DNA from: DSWT01 sp035420085
GTDB lineage: Bacteria > Chloroflexota > Anaerolineae > B4-G1 > SLSP01
Length of the DNA: 64,000 nt
Direction of reading: 5' to 3'
NCBI GenBank assembly: GCA_035420085.1
Contig: DAOLUH010000017.1
Coordinates: 1 to 64,000, forward strand
Of this stretch, positions 17,404-25,470 are shown one piece after another. The notes under the pieces are model-generated. The model made no database searches and had not been told where the DNA came from. It saw only the letters and a program-made list of their open reading frames with translations. How positions within the stretch are numbered: position 1 is the first letter of the stretch; the number at the start of each line of letters is the position of its first letter. Both the position numbers and the translations under genes were made by a program.

Positions 17404-19740
17404 TTACCTCCCTTCAATCACGGCGACCGCATCCAACCGCTTGAGCATCCATCCAATCGTGCCGACACTGGCCGCCGAAACCGCAATGGGGATGGGCAGC
17501 GTGAAAAGCCACGGCGCGATGCTGGTCAAGTCCAGGCTCAACCCTCTGGGGACGTAGACCGCCCATTGCAGGCATAGGATCACGCCGATGCACAACGCCG
17601 CGCCGACGAGCCAGGCTGCCGTCGTAGTGAACAGCGTTTCCCGCCCGGCGCGCCAGGTTAGCCAGCCCTGACCGCGCCCGACGGCGTGTAACACGCCGAA
17701 CTCGTCGCGCCGCTGCGAGTAGAAGATATAGTTCAAGATGGCCAGCGCCACGGCTGCAATCACGGCTACTAGCGACAGAACCATCGCCAACACGCCCAGC
17801 CCGCTCTTCCGGTATTGTAGGAAGCGTTCGCGTTCTTTGTCGTAGGTCAGGACGACGGTGGCGTTTGAATCCACGTTTTCCATCAACCAGGCGTCGAGTG
17901 CGGCCTTGTCTGCCGCTGGCACGACAAACTGGCTGGTCGTGAACTGATCGGCGATCACCTCATGGCTCTGCACAAATTCCAACGAGGCGAAGCCCATCCA
18001 CATCCCATTCGTCTCCAGCAGGCCGACGATGGTCAAGACGACCGGAGAACCGTCCCGCTCGTAGACCGGATTGCCGACAGAATCCCCGATGGACAGGCCG
18101 CGATTGCGCGCCAGTGCCTCGGAGATGACCACTTCGTTGGTGCGCGGTTGTGGGAGGCGACCTTCCAGCAGGCGCACGCCAAATCGTTCCATCAGATAGG
18201 GCATGTCCTCTTCGGTTACGGCGAACACCGAGGCCGCACTCCGCGAAAAGGGCGGCACGCTGATGCTCAGGTCCCAGGCCCAGGTTGGAATGACGCGCTG
18301 CACATTGGGATGCGTGCGTACCTGGGCTAGAACGCCGGCATCCACCTCGCGCGTGGCCGGCGCTAATCGACTGACATAGCGCAGATACTCGAAACGCGGC
18401 AGTTGCGTATCGAAGATCGGCAAGAGCATAAAGACCGGGAAAGCCACTCCGACGATCATCAGCGCCATCGCTGTGACCAGCAGCAGGCTGCGCCGCCGGT
18501 GCCGCAGGAAAAATATCCCCGAAGACAGTGGCTTGACCGACGAGTGTCTTACTGCCTGCCTCTTGCTCCCTGCTTCTTCCATACTGAGTTTGCCGCGTTC
18601 GACAATCGCCACCGCATCGAGCCGTTTGAATACCCGCCAGACGCTCCCGGCGGCAAAAGCGACCACCGCCAGGGGGATCGGCAGTGTGTATAGGAAGGGC
18701 ATGAGGCTCAGCGACCACTCCTGTCCACGCGCCGCGAAAACGGTCTGGCGTCCCAGGATCACCAGGACGATCATCCCTGCCAGCCCGACCAACCAACCGA
18801 TCACCGCCGTTATGGCCGTTCCGCCCGTCACGCGGCGCAGCAGCATCCCTTTGCGCCAGCCAACGGCCTGCAGCAGGCCGAATTCCGGCAGCCGGCGCGC
18901 GATCGCCAGTTGGTTGATGACGCCGACGACCACCGCCACGACGCCCGCCACCAGCACATCCACGCAGGCAAAGATCAGACGCAGCATCGTGTCCATGCTC
19001 TCGACGCTGGCTGTCCAATACTCTTTCGTTTCACTGCCCACCAGGGAAGCGGGCAACGTTTCCAGGAAGTTGTTGAGCGCGGCAATGCGTCCTGGCTGTG
19101 GGATGACCAGCAAACCGGTCATGCGCGGGCTATAATCTTCGTGTTCGGTGACGTACTCGTAAGACATCAAGCTCAACCGCGCGTTGTGCTTCTCTGCTGC
19201 CGGGTCTTGATCCAGCAACCCCACCACCGTGACCTCAGACGGGAACGCCCAGTAGTAATCCAGATTCAGCGCCCGGCTGACGCGGTCGCCCAGGCGTAGC
19301 CCCAGGGCGCGGGCCGTGTCTACTGAGATCGCCAATTCGGGCGCGTTGACCGCCGGCAGCCGTCCTTCCGTGACGCGCAGCCCACTCGCGCGCAACACGG
19401 CGGGCATATCGGCGACCGGGACAACGAATGTCCGCACCCAATTTGACCCGATAAGCGCCGGATGATTGAGTGACATCCCGCTTTCAGGGATGACTTGCGC
19501 CACGTCGGGATGAGCGCGCACTTGCGCCGCGATGCCGGGATCGAGTTCGTTGCTTACAGCGGGGTAGACGCCGCTCACAGTATCCAGATAGGCAATATCG
19601 AGGAACATGTTTTCGATGTACGAATCGAGCACGCTGATCATCGCGCCGACGGCCAGCGTCACCAGTGCGACGATGACGATAAGCAGCGCCGTGCCGCCTT
19701 TGTGACGGCGGTAATAGGTCAAGGGCGATACGGGGTTCAT
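17404..19740 (-). CDS. ABC transporter permease with two FtsX domains (MacB-like/LolE-like)
   Basis: A 778-residue protein with an internal duplication. Each half has an N-terminal helix, a large extracellular MacB-type domain and a C-terminal block of helices ending with the FtsX signature region (INQLAIARRLPEFGLLQAVG and ILNYIFYSQRRDEFGVLHAVG). Each half closes with KRLDAVAIVERG/KRLDAVAVIEGR. Such 8-10-helix mechanotransmission permeases work with a single ATPase and export peptides, lipids or antibiotics, or act in envelope homeostasis. The linker between halves (EEAGSKRQAVR) is encoded by a period-7 repeat tract. It overlaps the ATPase stop by 4 bp. Confidence 0.9.
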   Translation of the reverse strand: MNPVSPLTYYRRHKGGTALLIVIVALVTLAVGAMISVLDSYIENMFLDIAYLDTVSGVYPAVSNELDPGIAAQVRAHPDVAQVIPESGMSLNHPALIGSNWVRTFVVPVADMPAVLRASGLRVTEGRLPAVNAPELAISVDTARALGLRLGDRVSRALNLDYYWAFPSEVTVVGLLDQDPAAEKHNARLSLMSYEYVTEHEDYSPRMTGLLVIPQPGRIAALNNFLETLPASLVGSETKEYWTASVESMDTMLRLIFACVDVLVAGVVAVVVGVINQLAIARRLPEFGLLQAVGWRKGMLLRRVTGGTAITAVIGWLVGLAGMIVLVILGRQTVFAARGQEWSLSLMPFLYTLPIPLAVVAFAAGSVWRVFKRLDAVAIVERGKLSMEEAGSKRQAVRHSSVKPLSSGIFFLRHRRRSLLLVTAMALMIVGVAFPVFMLLPIFDTQLPRFEYLRYVSRLAPATREVDAGVLAQVRTHPNVQRVIPTWAWDLSISVPPFSRSAASVFAVTEEDMPYLMERFGVRLLEGRLPQPRTNEVVISEALARNRGLSIGDSVGNPVYERDGSPVVLTIVGLLETNGMWMGFASLEFVQSHEVIADQFTTSQFVVPAADKAALDAWLMENVDSNATVVLTYDKERERFLQYRKSGLGVLAMVLSLVAVIAAVALAILNYIFYSQRRDEFGVLHAVGRGQGWLTWRAGRETLFTTTAAWLVGAALCIGVILCLQWAVYVPRGLSLDLTSIAPWLFTLPIPIAVSAASVGTIGWMLKRLDAVAVIEGR
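18551..18578 (-). repeat. Period-7 tract inside the FtsX permease gene
   Basis: Heptamers on the + strand: ACTGCCT, GCCTCTT, GCTCCCT, GCTTCTT. It encodes the charged linker EEAGSKRQ between the two permease halves. It resembles the tract at 11755-11782 and keeps the reading frame open. Confidence 0.65.
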
Positions 19741-20447
19741 ATCCCACCTTCCACACTTGCACCGTTGGCGTGACTGGCGCGCGCCAGCCGGTCTTCGACT
19801 TTGGCAACTTGCCCGTCGCGCATCCTGATGACCAGATCGGCCTCGTTCAGGATTTCGGGGTTGTGGGTGACGGCAATGAGGCTGCCCTGATCGCGGTAGC
19901 TGCGCAAAAGGCTCATCACCTGCAGACCGGTGCGCCGGTCGAGCAAGCCGGTCGGTTCGTCGGCAAAGATGACGCGCGGGCGGTGGATCATCGCGCGGGC
20001 AATCGCCACGCGCTGCCGCTCGCCGCCAGATAGCTCGTAGGGGAAGCGGTGCAGTTTGTCGCCCAGACCCAGGTCGGCCAGCAGCGCCTTCGCCTGCTCC
20101 AGGTGCGCCTTGCCCTGTACCGGTGCGGCCACCATCACATTTTCCAGCGCGGTGAGGTAGTTGATCAAAAAGTGTTGCTGGAAGACGAAGCCGAACTCGG
20201 TGCGCCGCAGCGCCACCCGCTCGCGTTCTGCGATCTTGCCGTAGGCTCGGCCATCCAGGTAGACTTCGCCCTGGGTGGGCTTGCGCAGGCCGCTCAACAT
20301 ATACAACAGCGAGCTTTTGCCCGACCCCGACGGTCCCAGGATGCCGACAAACTGGTGATCCTCAATCGCTACCGAAACTTCGTGGACGGCATCCAGTGTG
20401 GATTCGCCGTCTTTGTAGGTCAATGTCAGATTTTCTCCGCGTAGCAT
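19737..20447 (-). CDS. ABC transporter ATP-binding protein (MacB/LolD class)
   Basis: A 236-residue ATPase: Walker A GPSGSGKSS (about residues 39-47), Q-loop VFQQHFLINYLTALENV, signature LSGGERQRVAIARAM, Walker B VIFADEPTGLLD and switch His in AVTHNPEI. The LLDRRTG D-loop and NYLTALENV region place it in the MacB/LolD/FtsE-related group. It powers the double FtsX permease encoded immediately downstream, with the HlyD adaptor third. AAGGAGG lies seven bases before ATG, one of the strongest ribosome-binding sites in the window. A small palindrome (20484-20496) lies in the probable promoter region. Confidence 0.95.
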   Translation of the reverse strand: MLRGENLTLTYKDGESTLDAVHEVSVAIEDHQFVGILGPSGSGKSSLLYMLSGLRKPTQGEVYLDGRAYGKIAERERVALRRTEFGFVFQQHFLINYLTALENVMVAAPVQGKAHLEQAKALLADLGLGDKLHRFPYELSGGERQRVAIARAMIHRPRVIFADEPTGLLDRRTGLQVMSLLRSYRDQGSLIAVTHNPEILNEADLVIRMRDGQVAKVEDRLARASHANGASVEGGI

Positions 20448-20483
20448 TGTTCCCTCCTTGATTCTTGTCTCCCGAATTACATC

Positions 20484-20496
20484 TGTTATCGTAACA
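20484..20496. promoter_or_regulatory. Small palindrome TGTTATCGTAACA, candidate operator
   Basis: TGTTA-TCG-TAACA is a perfect 5+5 dyad located 37 bp before the ABC ATPase start. On the minus strand TACGAT/GATAAC within it could serve as a -10. The binding protein is unknown. Confidence 0.4.
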
Positions 20497-20583
20497 CTTC
20501 TTCCTGGTGTTTTCTATAGGCGCGTGTCATATTGCTTGCGTGTGGGTATCATGGGCGGATATGACAGTATCATAGGGGAGAAC

Positions 20584-20599
20584 CTACCCATTAGGGTAG
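20584..20599. promoter_or_regulatory. Palindrome CTACCCATTAGGGTAG, candidate response-regulator site
   Basis: Perfect 6-bp arms CTACCC/GGGTAG around ATTA, 20 bp upstream of the plus-strand -35. The left half TACCCAT fits the heptamer TACYYMT described for NarL-family regulators. A NarL-family response regulator is encoded 0.8 kb downstream, so autoregulation is possible (inference). Confidence 0.45.
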
Positions 20600-20619
20600 T
20601 AGAGATGGAGCGTCCGGTG

Positions 20620-20647
20620 TTGACTTTATCATGGCCGGGTCTATACT
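20620..20647 (+). promoter_or_regulatory. sigma70-type promoter for the retropepsin cassette
   Basis: TTGACT (20620-20625), 16-base spacer, TATACT (20642-20647). It lies about 110 bp before the first gene of the cassette and may also feed the two-component genes. Confidence 0.65.
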
Positions 20648-20755
20648 TTATCAAGATTCCCTATGGAGTGGAAATCTTCACCATAGAATCCAGATAATGT
20701 CGGGAACTTCTAGCCTTTTTGCCCTTTGTGTCTCAGTAGTATTAGGAGGACAACC

Positions 20756-21031
20756 ATGAAATGGGTTGAAATTCGCGCGAAATATCCCGACCAGTGGCTT
20801 ATCATTGAAGCACTGGAAGCTCATACCGAAAACCAGCAACGATTGCTCGACCAGATCGCTATTGTGCAGCTTTGTGCAGATAGTGCGGTGGCATTACAGC
20901 AATATCGTGACCTGCATCAGGCTTATCCTCAACGCGAATTTTATTACGTTCACACCGCGCGCGAAACCCTGGACATTCGGGAACGTCAATGGCTAGGGAT
21001 TCGGAGGTCGTATGCAACTCAACCTGCGTGA
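20756..21031 (+). CDS. Small protein of unknown function paired with retropepsin-like protease
   Basis: 91 residues from the ATG at 20756, which has AGGAGGA five bases before it. I cannot assign a family with certainty. The sequence is soluble and mostly helical (MKWVEIRAKYPDQWLIIEAL, then ALQQYRDLHQAYPQREFYYV), with a C-terminal WLGIRR tail. The stop lies 20 bp inside the next gene, so the two are translationally linked. The pairing suggests that it is a partner, substrate or regulator of the protease. Codon use resembles the lower-GC surroundings rather than the GC-rich operons, which hints at a mobile or recently acquired pair. Confidence 0.75.
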   Translation: MKWVEIRAKYPDQWLIIEALEAHTENQQRLLDQIAIVQLCADSAVALQQYRDLHQAYPQREFYYVHTARETLDIRERQWLGIRRSYATQPA

Positions 21032-21395
21032 CGGTTTGGCCTTCATCTCAGTCGCTGCCACTTATGCGGGCAAAACATGCGTCATCTCGGATGTCATTGT
21101 GGACACTGGCTCCGCGACAACGATGTTTTCTGCGAATCAACTGGCTGCATTGGATATTACTCCCGAACCGGACGATGTCTTGTACACCATCAAAGGTGTA
21201 GGAGGCGTTGAAGTCGTTTTTTCGCGGAAAATAAGCTGTCTCCAAATTGATTCGTGCGAAGTAACAGACTTCGAGATTGAAGTAGGCGGAATGGATTACG
21301 GTTTTACCATCAATGGCATTTTGGGGATGGATTTCCTTCTGCAAACTGGGGCAATCCTAGACTTGGAACATCTGGAGATCAGTTTTGCTTCTTGA
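21012..21395 (+). CDS. Retropepsin-like aspartic protease (single-domain)
   Basis: A 127-residue protein with the retroviral-type aspartic protease plan: the catalytic motif VDTGSA (Asp31), a flap-like stretch around 60-70 (IKGVGGVEVVF) and the hydrophobic-hydrophobic-Gly element NGILGMDFL (about 99-107) before the C-terminal strand. Single-domain pepsins of this size act as homodimers. There is no signal peptide or membrane anchor, so it is probably cytosolic. It overlaps its upstream partner by 20 bp. Its substrate is unknown. Confidence 0.85.
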   Translation: MQLNLRDGLAFISVAATYAGKTCVISDVIVDTGSATTMFSANQLAALDITPEPDDVLYTIKGVGGVEVVFSRKISCLQIDSCEVTDFEIEVGGMDYGFTINGILGMDFLLQTGAILDLEHLEISFAS

Positions 21396-21431
21396 GTTTC
21401 TCTTTGGCAGAGATACGCTGCAGGGGGAACG

Positions 21432-22058
21432 ATGATTCGCATTGCTGTCGTAGATGATCACCCGCATGTCGCCATTGCGTTGCGCGCGTTGACCGAGGCC
21501 ACGCCGGATATCCGGCTGGTTGCCGAGTCGCGGCGGGGGAACGAGGTGGCAGCGCTGGTGCGGAAAACCCATCCTGATGTGCTGTTCCTCGATCTCTTCA
21601 TCGAACCCAATTTTGATGCGCTGGCGGTGGTGCGCGATCTGCGCGCCGATTTCCCCGATCTGCGCATTTGCATCCTCAGCGCCCACGTTGAACCGGCCCG
21701 GGTGCGCATGTTCTTGCAGGCCGGCGTGTGCGGCTACATCCTCAAGGATGATGATTACGTCTCCCGCATCGGCGCGATTATCCGCGACCTTTACGATGGG
21801 CGGCTGTACCTCAGCCCGCAGGCTTACGAAGCGCTGGCCCAGGCCACGCGCGCAGAGACCGTTGAACAACCGCTTTCGGAGCGCGAGGTGGAGATTCTGC
21901 GCCTGGCGCAAAGTGGTCTGCCGAATCCGCAGATTGCCCAAGCCTTGCACATTTCGGCAGGCACGGTGCGCAACCACCTCAGCGCCATCTACCGTAAACT
22001 GGACGCGCGCAGCCGTTACGAGGCGATTCAGATTGCAGCAGAGCGGCATTTGCTTTGA
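21432..22058 (+). CDS. NarL/FixJ-type response regulator
   Basis: A 208-residue regulator. Receiver domain 1-120 with acidic pocket Asp8/Asp9, phosphoacceptor Asp54 (VLFLDLF) and Lys105 (GYILKDD). A LuxR/GerE helix-turn-helix occupies 145-205 (LSEREVEILRLAQSGLPNPQ, then TVRNHLSAIYRKL). It is followed 71 bp later by its probable cognate kinase on the same strand. The target genes are not evident; the NarL-like palindrome at 20584 upstream is one candidate. AGGGGGAACG before ATG acts as a ribosome-binding site. Confidence 0.93.
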   Translation: MIRIAVVDDHPHVAIALRALTEATPDIRLVAESRRGNEVAALVRKTHPDVLFLDLFIEPNFDALAVVRDLRADFPDLRICILSAHVEPARVRMFLQAGVCGYILKDDDYVSRIGAIIRDLYDGRLYLSPQAYEALAQATRAETVEQPLSEREVEILRLAQSGLPNPQIAQALHISAGTVRNHLSAIYRKLDARSRYEAIQIAAERHLL

Positions 22059-22091
22059 TGCGTGATACCTCAACATAGCGTCTACTGACCG

Positions 22092-22126
22092 ACTTTCAAC
22101 CCTAAACTTTCAACTTTCAGCTTTTA
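22092..22126 (+). repeat. Period-7 tract between response regulator and kinase
   Basis: Heptamers ACTTTCA, ACCCTAA, ACTTTCA, ACTTTCA, GCTTTTA. It ends directly at the kinase start codon and leaves no normal ribosome-binding site there. No inverted partner is visible. Confidence 0.8.
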
Positions 22127-22129
22127 GTG

Positions 22130-23290
22130 ATGAGCCTCAAATCTATTTTTCGACGTAGGCCCCGTTCGCTCGACCACAGCGTTTTACTGGTCGAGTACGG
22201 GCGCAAGCTGACCGCGACGGTGGATCAGCAGGCGTTGGCGCGCGTGCTGACGGAGGAACTTCCGCGCGCGTGTGGGGCGACTCGCGCAACCTTACTGCTG
22301 CCTGAAGAACACCAATTGACCGCAGTCGGTGCGGAGAAACTGCGGTTGCCCGTCAGCCACGCGGCGGTACGCTGGGTGGCTTCCGGTGGGGAGGCGCAGC
22401 GAGCCGACCGGGGCCATTTGGCCGCATTGATCGCGCAGGGGCCACCTGAATTCGCCTGGGCGCAGGTGTGGGTTCCCCTGATGCGCGGCGTTGATCTGCG
22501 CGGGTTATGGTTACTTGGACAGCGTGAGGGCCGCAGCCATTACACGCCGGAAGACCTGCACTGTCTGACCACGTTAGGACGCGAGGCGGCGGCGGTCTTG
22601 GAAGCCGCGCGCCACGCCGAACAGGAACGTCGCGCGGCTGAAGAACTGCGCGCGTTGTACCGGCAGGTCGTCACGGCGCGGGAGATAGAGCGTGGACGGC
22701 TCTCGCGGGAGTTGCACGATGGTGTCTTGCAAGACTTGTGCGCCATCGCCCGCGACCTCAAAGCCCTCGAAGCGCAATCGGCGCCCAACAGCCCGCCTTT
22801 TCAAAGCCTCTCGACGCGCTCCAATGAAGCGGTGCAGGCGCTCCGCGCCATCTGCAACGATCTTCGCCCGCCGTTGTTGGAACAGGATTTGCCCACGGCG
22901 CTCCGCACTCTCGTTGAGACGTTGGACGCGCGTTCTCAGGCTCCCGTTCACATCGAAATCAGCGCCGAAGCCCTGCACTTGTCCGACGACGTGGCGCTGG
23001 CGATCTTCCGCATCACCCAGGAGGCGCTCCGTAACGCGCTCCAACACGCCGACGCCTCCGAAATCGCCGTGCGTCTGACACAGTATCCCGACCGGCTGCG
23101 CCTGACCGTCACCGATGACGGGCGCGGCATTGCTGGCGGCAGCAACGCCCCGGCGCGTTCTGTGGCCGAAGGACATTTTGGCCTTGCCGGGATGCGGGAG
23201 CGGGCAACGATGATCGGGGGCCGTCTCGACATACAGACGGCCCCCGATTACGGCACTGTGGTCATTCTTGAGATTCCGTTTCAATCCTGA
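22130..23290 (+). CDS. Sensor histidine kinase, NarX/DesK type (HisKA_3)
   Basis: 386 residues from ATG (a GTG three bases earlier is also possible). Residues 15-165 look like a GAF sensor domain, without membrane helices, so it senses a cytosolic signal. The dimerisation/phosphotransfer helix follows: REIERGRLSRELHDGVLQDL with His about residue 196. The HATPase_c domain ends the protein (ITQEALRNALQHADA, VTDDGRGIAGG, GHFGLAGMRERA). No ribosome-binding site is visible: a period-7 repeat runs right up to the start codon, so translation may be coupled or weak. The 3' end overlaps the convergent DUF885 gene by 10 bp. Confidence 0.92.
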   Translation: MSLKSIFRRRPRSLDHSVLLVEYGRKLTATVDQQALARVLTEELPRACGATRATLLLPEEHQLTAVGAEKLRLPVSHAAVRWVASGGEAQRADRGHLAALIAQGPPEFAWAQVWVPLMRGVDLRGLWLLGQREGRSHYTPEDLHCLTTLGREAAAVLEAARHAEQERRAAEELRALYRQVVTAREIERGRLSRELHDGVLQDLCAIARDLKALEAQSAPNSPPFQSLSTRSNEAVQALRAICNDLRPPLLEQDLPTALRTLVETLDARSQAPVHIEISAEALHLSDDVALAIFRITQEALRNALQHADASEIAVRLTQYPDRLRLTVTDDGRGIAGGSNAPARSVAEGHFGLAGMRERATMIGGRLDIQTAPDYGTVVILEIPFQS

Positions 23291-25212
23291 GCTGCTGCGA
23301 TATAGTCGTCCACCAACACTTCCAAAAGCTCAAGCGGCACGCTGCCGTTGCCCAGGACGACGTTGTGAAAGGCTTTGAGGTCGAAATCGTCCCCTAGAGC
23401 GTCCATCGCTCTCTGCCGCTGTTCCAGGATTTCGAGCATCCCCACTTTGTACGCGGTCGCCTGCCCGGGCCAGGTGATGTAGCGCCAGATTTGCGACTCG
23501 ACTGCGCCGCGCGACATGCCGGTATTTTGCAGCATATAGTCCACGGCCTGGGTGTAGGTCCAGCCTTTGACGTGGATGCCGGTATCCACCACGAGGCGCG
23601 TAGCGCGGAAGGCTTCGGCCTGCAAGCGGCCCAGGTCGCCGTAGATGTCGTCCTCGTAGACGCCGAGTTCCCAGGCCAGGCGCTCGGCGTAGAGCGCCCA
23701 GCCCTCGACGTAGCCGGTAAAGCCCATATCCTTCCTGAAGAAGGGGAGGGGGAGTTCCTGGGCGATGGCGATTTGCTGGTGATGACCGGGAATCGCTTCG
23801 TGATAGGCGAGTGTCCGCATCCCGGACCTGGGTTCCGAGCCGGTGTTGCTGGCGTAGAATGCGCCGGGACGCGAGCCGTCCACTGCCGGTGCGAGATAGT
23901 ACCCCCCGCTTGGCACGCCGATGACGATCACATCGGCTTTTGGCTGCAAGTCGAATACGGGGGCGATGTCGGCTTTCACGGCTTCGATGATGGCTTCGTA
24001 TTCGCGCAAGATAGCCTGGCCCTGGAGAAAACCACTCTCCTTCGCCACACGGTTATAGAGGTTGGGCAAGCTTTCGTCCTGCGGGTAGCCCAGTTGATCG
24101 AACAGCGCGCGCATCTCGGCGTGGATGCGTATCAAGTCTTGCTGGCCGAGTTCATGAATCTCGTCGGCGGTCAGGTCGGTGGTGGTGTAGTGCCGGAGGA
24201 GGTAGGCGTAGTACGCTTCGCCGTCAGGAAATTTCGACACGCCGATGGCGTCGGTTGCCGTGCGCTGCTGTTTTTCCACCAGGTCGGCCAGCGCGTCGAA
24301 GCCGGGCAGGACGGATTTCTCGATGGCATCTTCGGCGGCTTTGAGCAGGGCCTTCTTGTCGGCGGCGCTGACGTTGTCCAGCGTGTTCAGTTTTTCTTCA
24401 AAGGCAGTGTAGAACGGCGTTTCGTCCGCATCGCTATCTGCCATCTTGCGGAGATTATTACCCATCCACTGGATGATGCCGCGCGGCAGCACCACACCGA
24501 TTTCTGCACGCCGTTCCAGGCCGTCAACCACCTGCTTCATCTGCGTTTCCACCTGCGATAGGCAGGTGACGTAGTCTTCGGCGTCCTGTTTGTTTGTCAG
24601 CGGGTAGAGGTCCGTGAAGAACTGCACCAGCGTATCCTGGTAGCCGATGACGCCAGGCAGGATGACGTAATCGTAGTACATAAACTCATGCCCGCGAATT
24701 TTATCTTCGAGATACCAGACGTACACATCGTATGAAAGTTGTTGTTCCGGCGTGAGTGTGGTGCGGTCATAGGTTTTGAGCAAGGCCAAGACTGCTTTTT
24801 CCAGTTCTTGCGTCTCGCGGATGTAGGCATCGGACATGTTATTCAGTTGGTCTTTTCTGACGCCGAGCGCCTCCGACAGGCCCAGGGTGGTGATGTATTC
24901 CGGATAGCGTAGGCCGAGACGTTTGTAGGATTCTTCGTAGAACGTGTCGATGTCCAGTCCTTGCAAGCCATCGGCGACGGGTGGAAGGTCTACGAGTATG
25001 GATGCAGAAGTGAGTGAAGGTTCGACGGTAGCAGTTGCGGTTGCGCGCTCCTCGACCTGTGGAGAATGTGTGGGTGTGACGGTTGCCGTCGGCGTGGGCG
25101 CTATCGTCGGCTGCTGTGGTGTTGCTGATGGCGTGGGTGGTGTTTTCTGGCAGCCGGTCAACAAGATCGCAATAAGCAGTATACACAATGTTACTTTGCC
25201 CCAACGGTTCAT
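23281..25212 (-). CDS. DUF885 family lipoprotein, putative metallopeptidase-like
   Basis: A 643-residue protein. The lipobox LLTGCQK gives Cys about residue 21, followed by a Pro/Thr-rich linker (to about 65), so it is anchored on the outer face. The DUF885 domain fills the rest, with the family's conserved AYHEAIPGHHQQIAIAQELP and YVEGWALYAERLAWELG, where HExxPGHH and a downstream Glu suggest a zinc site as in gluzincin peptidases. Members are often annotated as secreted peptidases, but biochemical proof is sparse. It stands alone; a tandem palindromic repeat array and an assembly gap lie upstream. Confidence 0.85.
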   Translation of the reverse strand: MNRWGKVTLCILLIAILLTGCQKTPPTPSATPQQPTIAPTPTATVTPTHSPQVEERATATATVEPSLTSASILVDLPPVADGLQGLDIDTFYEESYKRLGLRYPEYITTLGLSEALGVRKDQLNNMSDAYIRETQELEKAVLALLKTYDRTTLTPEQQLSYDVYVWYLEDKIRGHEFMYYDYVILPGVIGYQDTLVQFFTDLYPLTNKQDAEDYVTCLSQVETQMKQVVDGLERRAEIGVVLPRGIIQWMGNNLRKMADSDADETPFYTAFEEKLNTLDNVSAADKKALLKAAEDAIEKSVLPGFDALADLVEKQQRTATDAIGVSKFPDGEAYYAYLLRHYTTTDLTADEIHELGQQDLIRIHAEMRALFDQLGYPQDESLPNLYNRVAKESGFLQGQAILREYEAIIEAVKADIAPVFDLQPKADVIVIGVPSGGYYLAPAVDGSRPGAFYASNTGSEPRSGMRTLAYHEAIPGHHQQIAIAQELPLPFFRKDMGFTGYVEGWALYAERLAWELGVYEDDIYGDLGRLQAEAFRATRLVVDTGIHVKGWTYTQAVDYMLQNTGMSRGAVESQIWRYITWPGQATAYKVGMLEILEQRQRAMDALGDDFDLKAFHNVVLGNGSVPLELLEVLVDDYIAAAQD

Positions 25213-25235
25213 CGTATCCTCTCCTGAAAAAACAA

Positions 25236-25367
25236 ATGTAGGGCAAACTGTCAGTTTGCCTCTGCGGCAAGCCGCAAGCTAACAGCTTGTGCTACGATCG
25301 TGCTCCGGGAAAAAATGTAGGGCAAACTGTCAGTTTGCCTCTGCGGCAAGCCGCAAGCTAACAGCTT
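25236..25367. repeat. 79-bp tandem repeat built of three consecutive palindromes
   Basis: Two copies are visible (period 79, from 25236 and 25315). Each holds GGCAAACTG-T-CAGTTTGCC, GCGGC-AA-GCCGC and AAGCT-AAC-AGCTT in direct succession, so one unit can fold into three adjacent hairpins. The second copy runs into the N gap. Sequence right of the gap (GCGCTACGATTGTG) resembles the spacer after copy one, implying at least a third copy. Confidence 0.9.
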
Positions 25368-25467
25368 NNNNNNNNNNNNNNNNNNNNNNNNNNNNNNNNN
25401 NNNNNNNNNNNNNNNNNNNNNNNNNNNNNNNNNNNNNNNNNNNNNNNNNNNNNNNNNNNNNNNNNNN
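25368..25467. other. Assembly gap (100 N) inside the tandem repeat
   Basis: Exactly 100 undetermined bases. The flanks are the same palindromic repeat, so the gap most likely represents a collapsed repeat array of unknown true length. Confidence 0.97.
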
Positions 25468-25470
25468 GCG

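Larger units (their letters stand above)
20448..20755. other. Divergent intergenic region with regulatory palindromes
   Basis: About 308 bp between the ABC operon (minus) and the retropepsin cassette (plus). It holds two palindromes and one good plus-strand promoter, listed separately. I see no convincing gene: a 79-codon plus-strand frame at 20458 has no ribosome-binding site and resembles no family I know. Confidence 0.6.

Noticed and set aside
20458..20697. 79-codon plus-strand frame in the divergent intergenic region
   Set aside because: No ribosome-binding site, no family resemblance, and it would run through the promoter and operator-like sites.
25236..25470. CRISPR array at the tandem repeat
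   Set aside because: The units are 79-bp tandem copies with the same spacer sequence, no unique spacers and no cas genes nearby.
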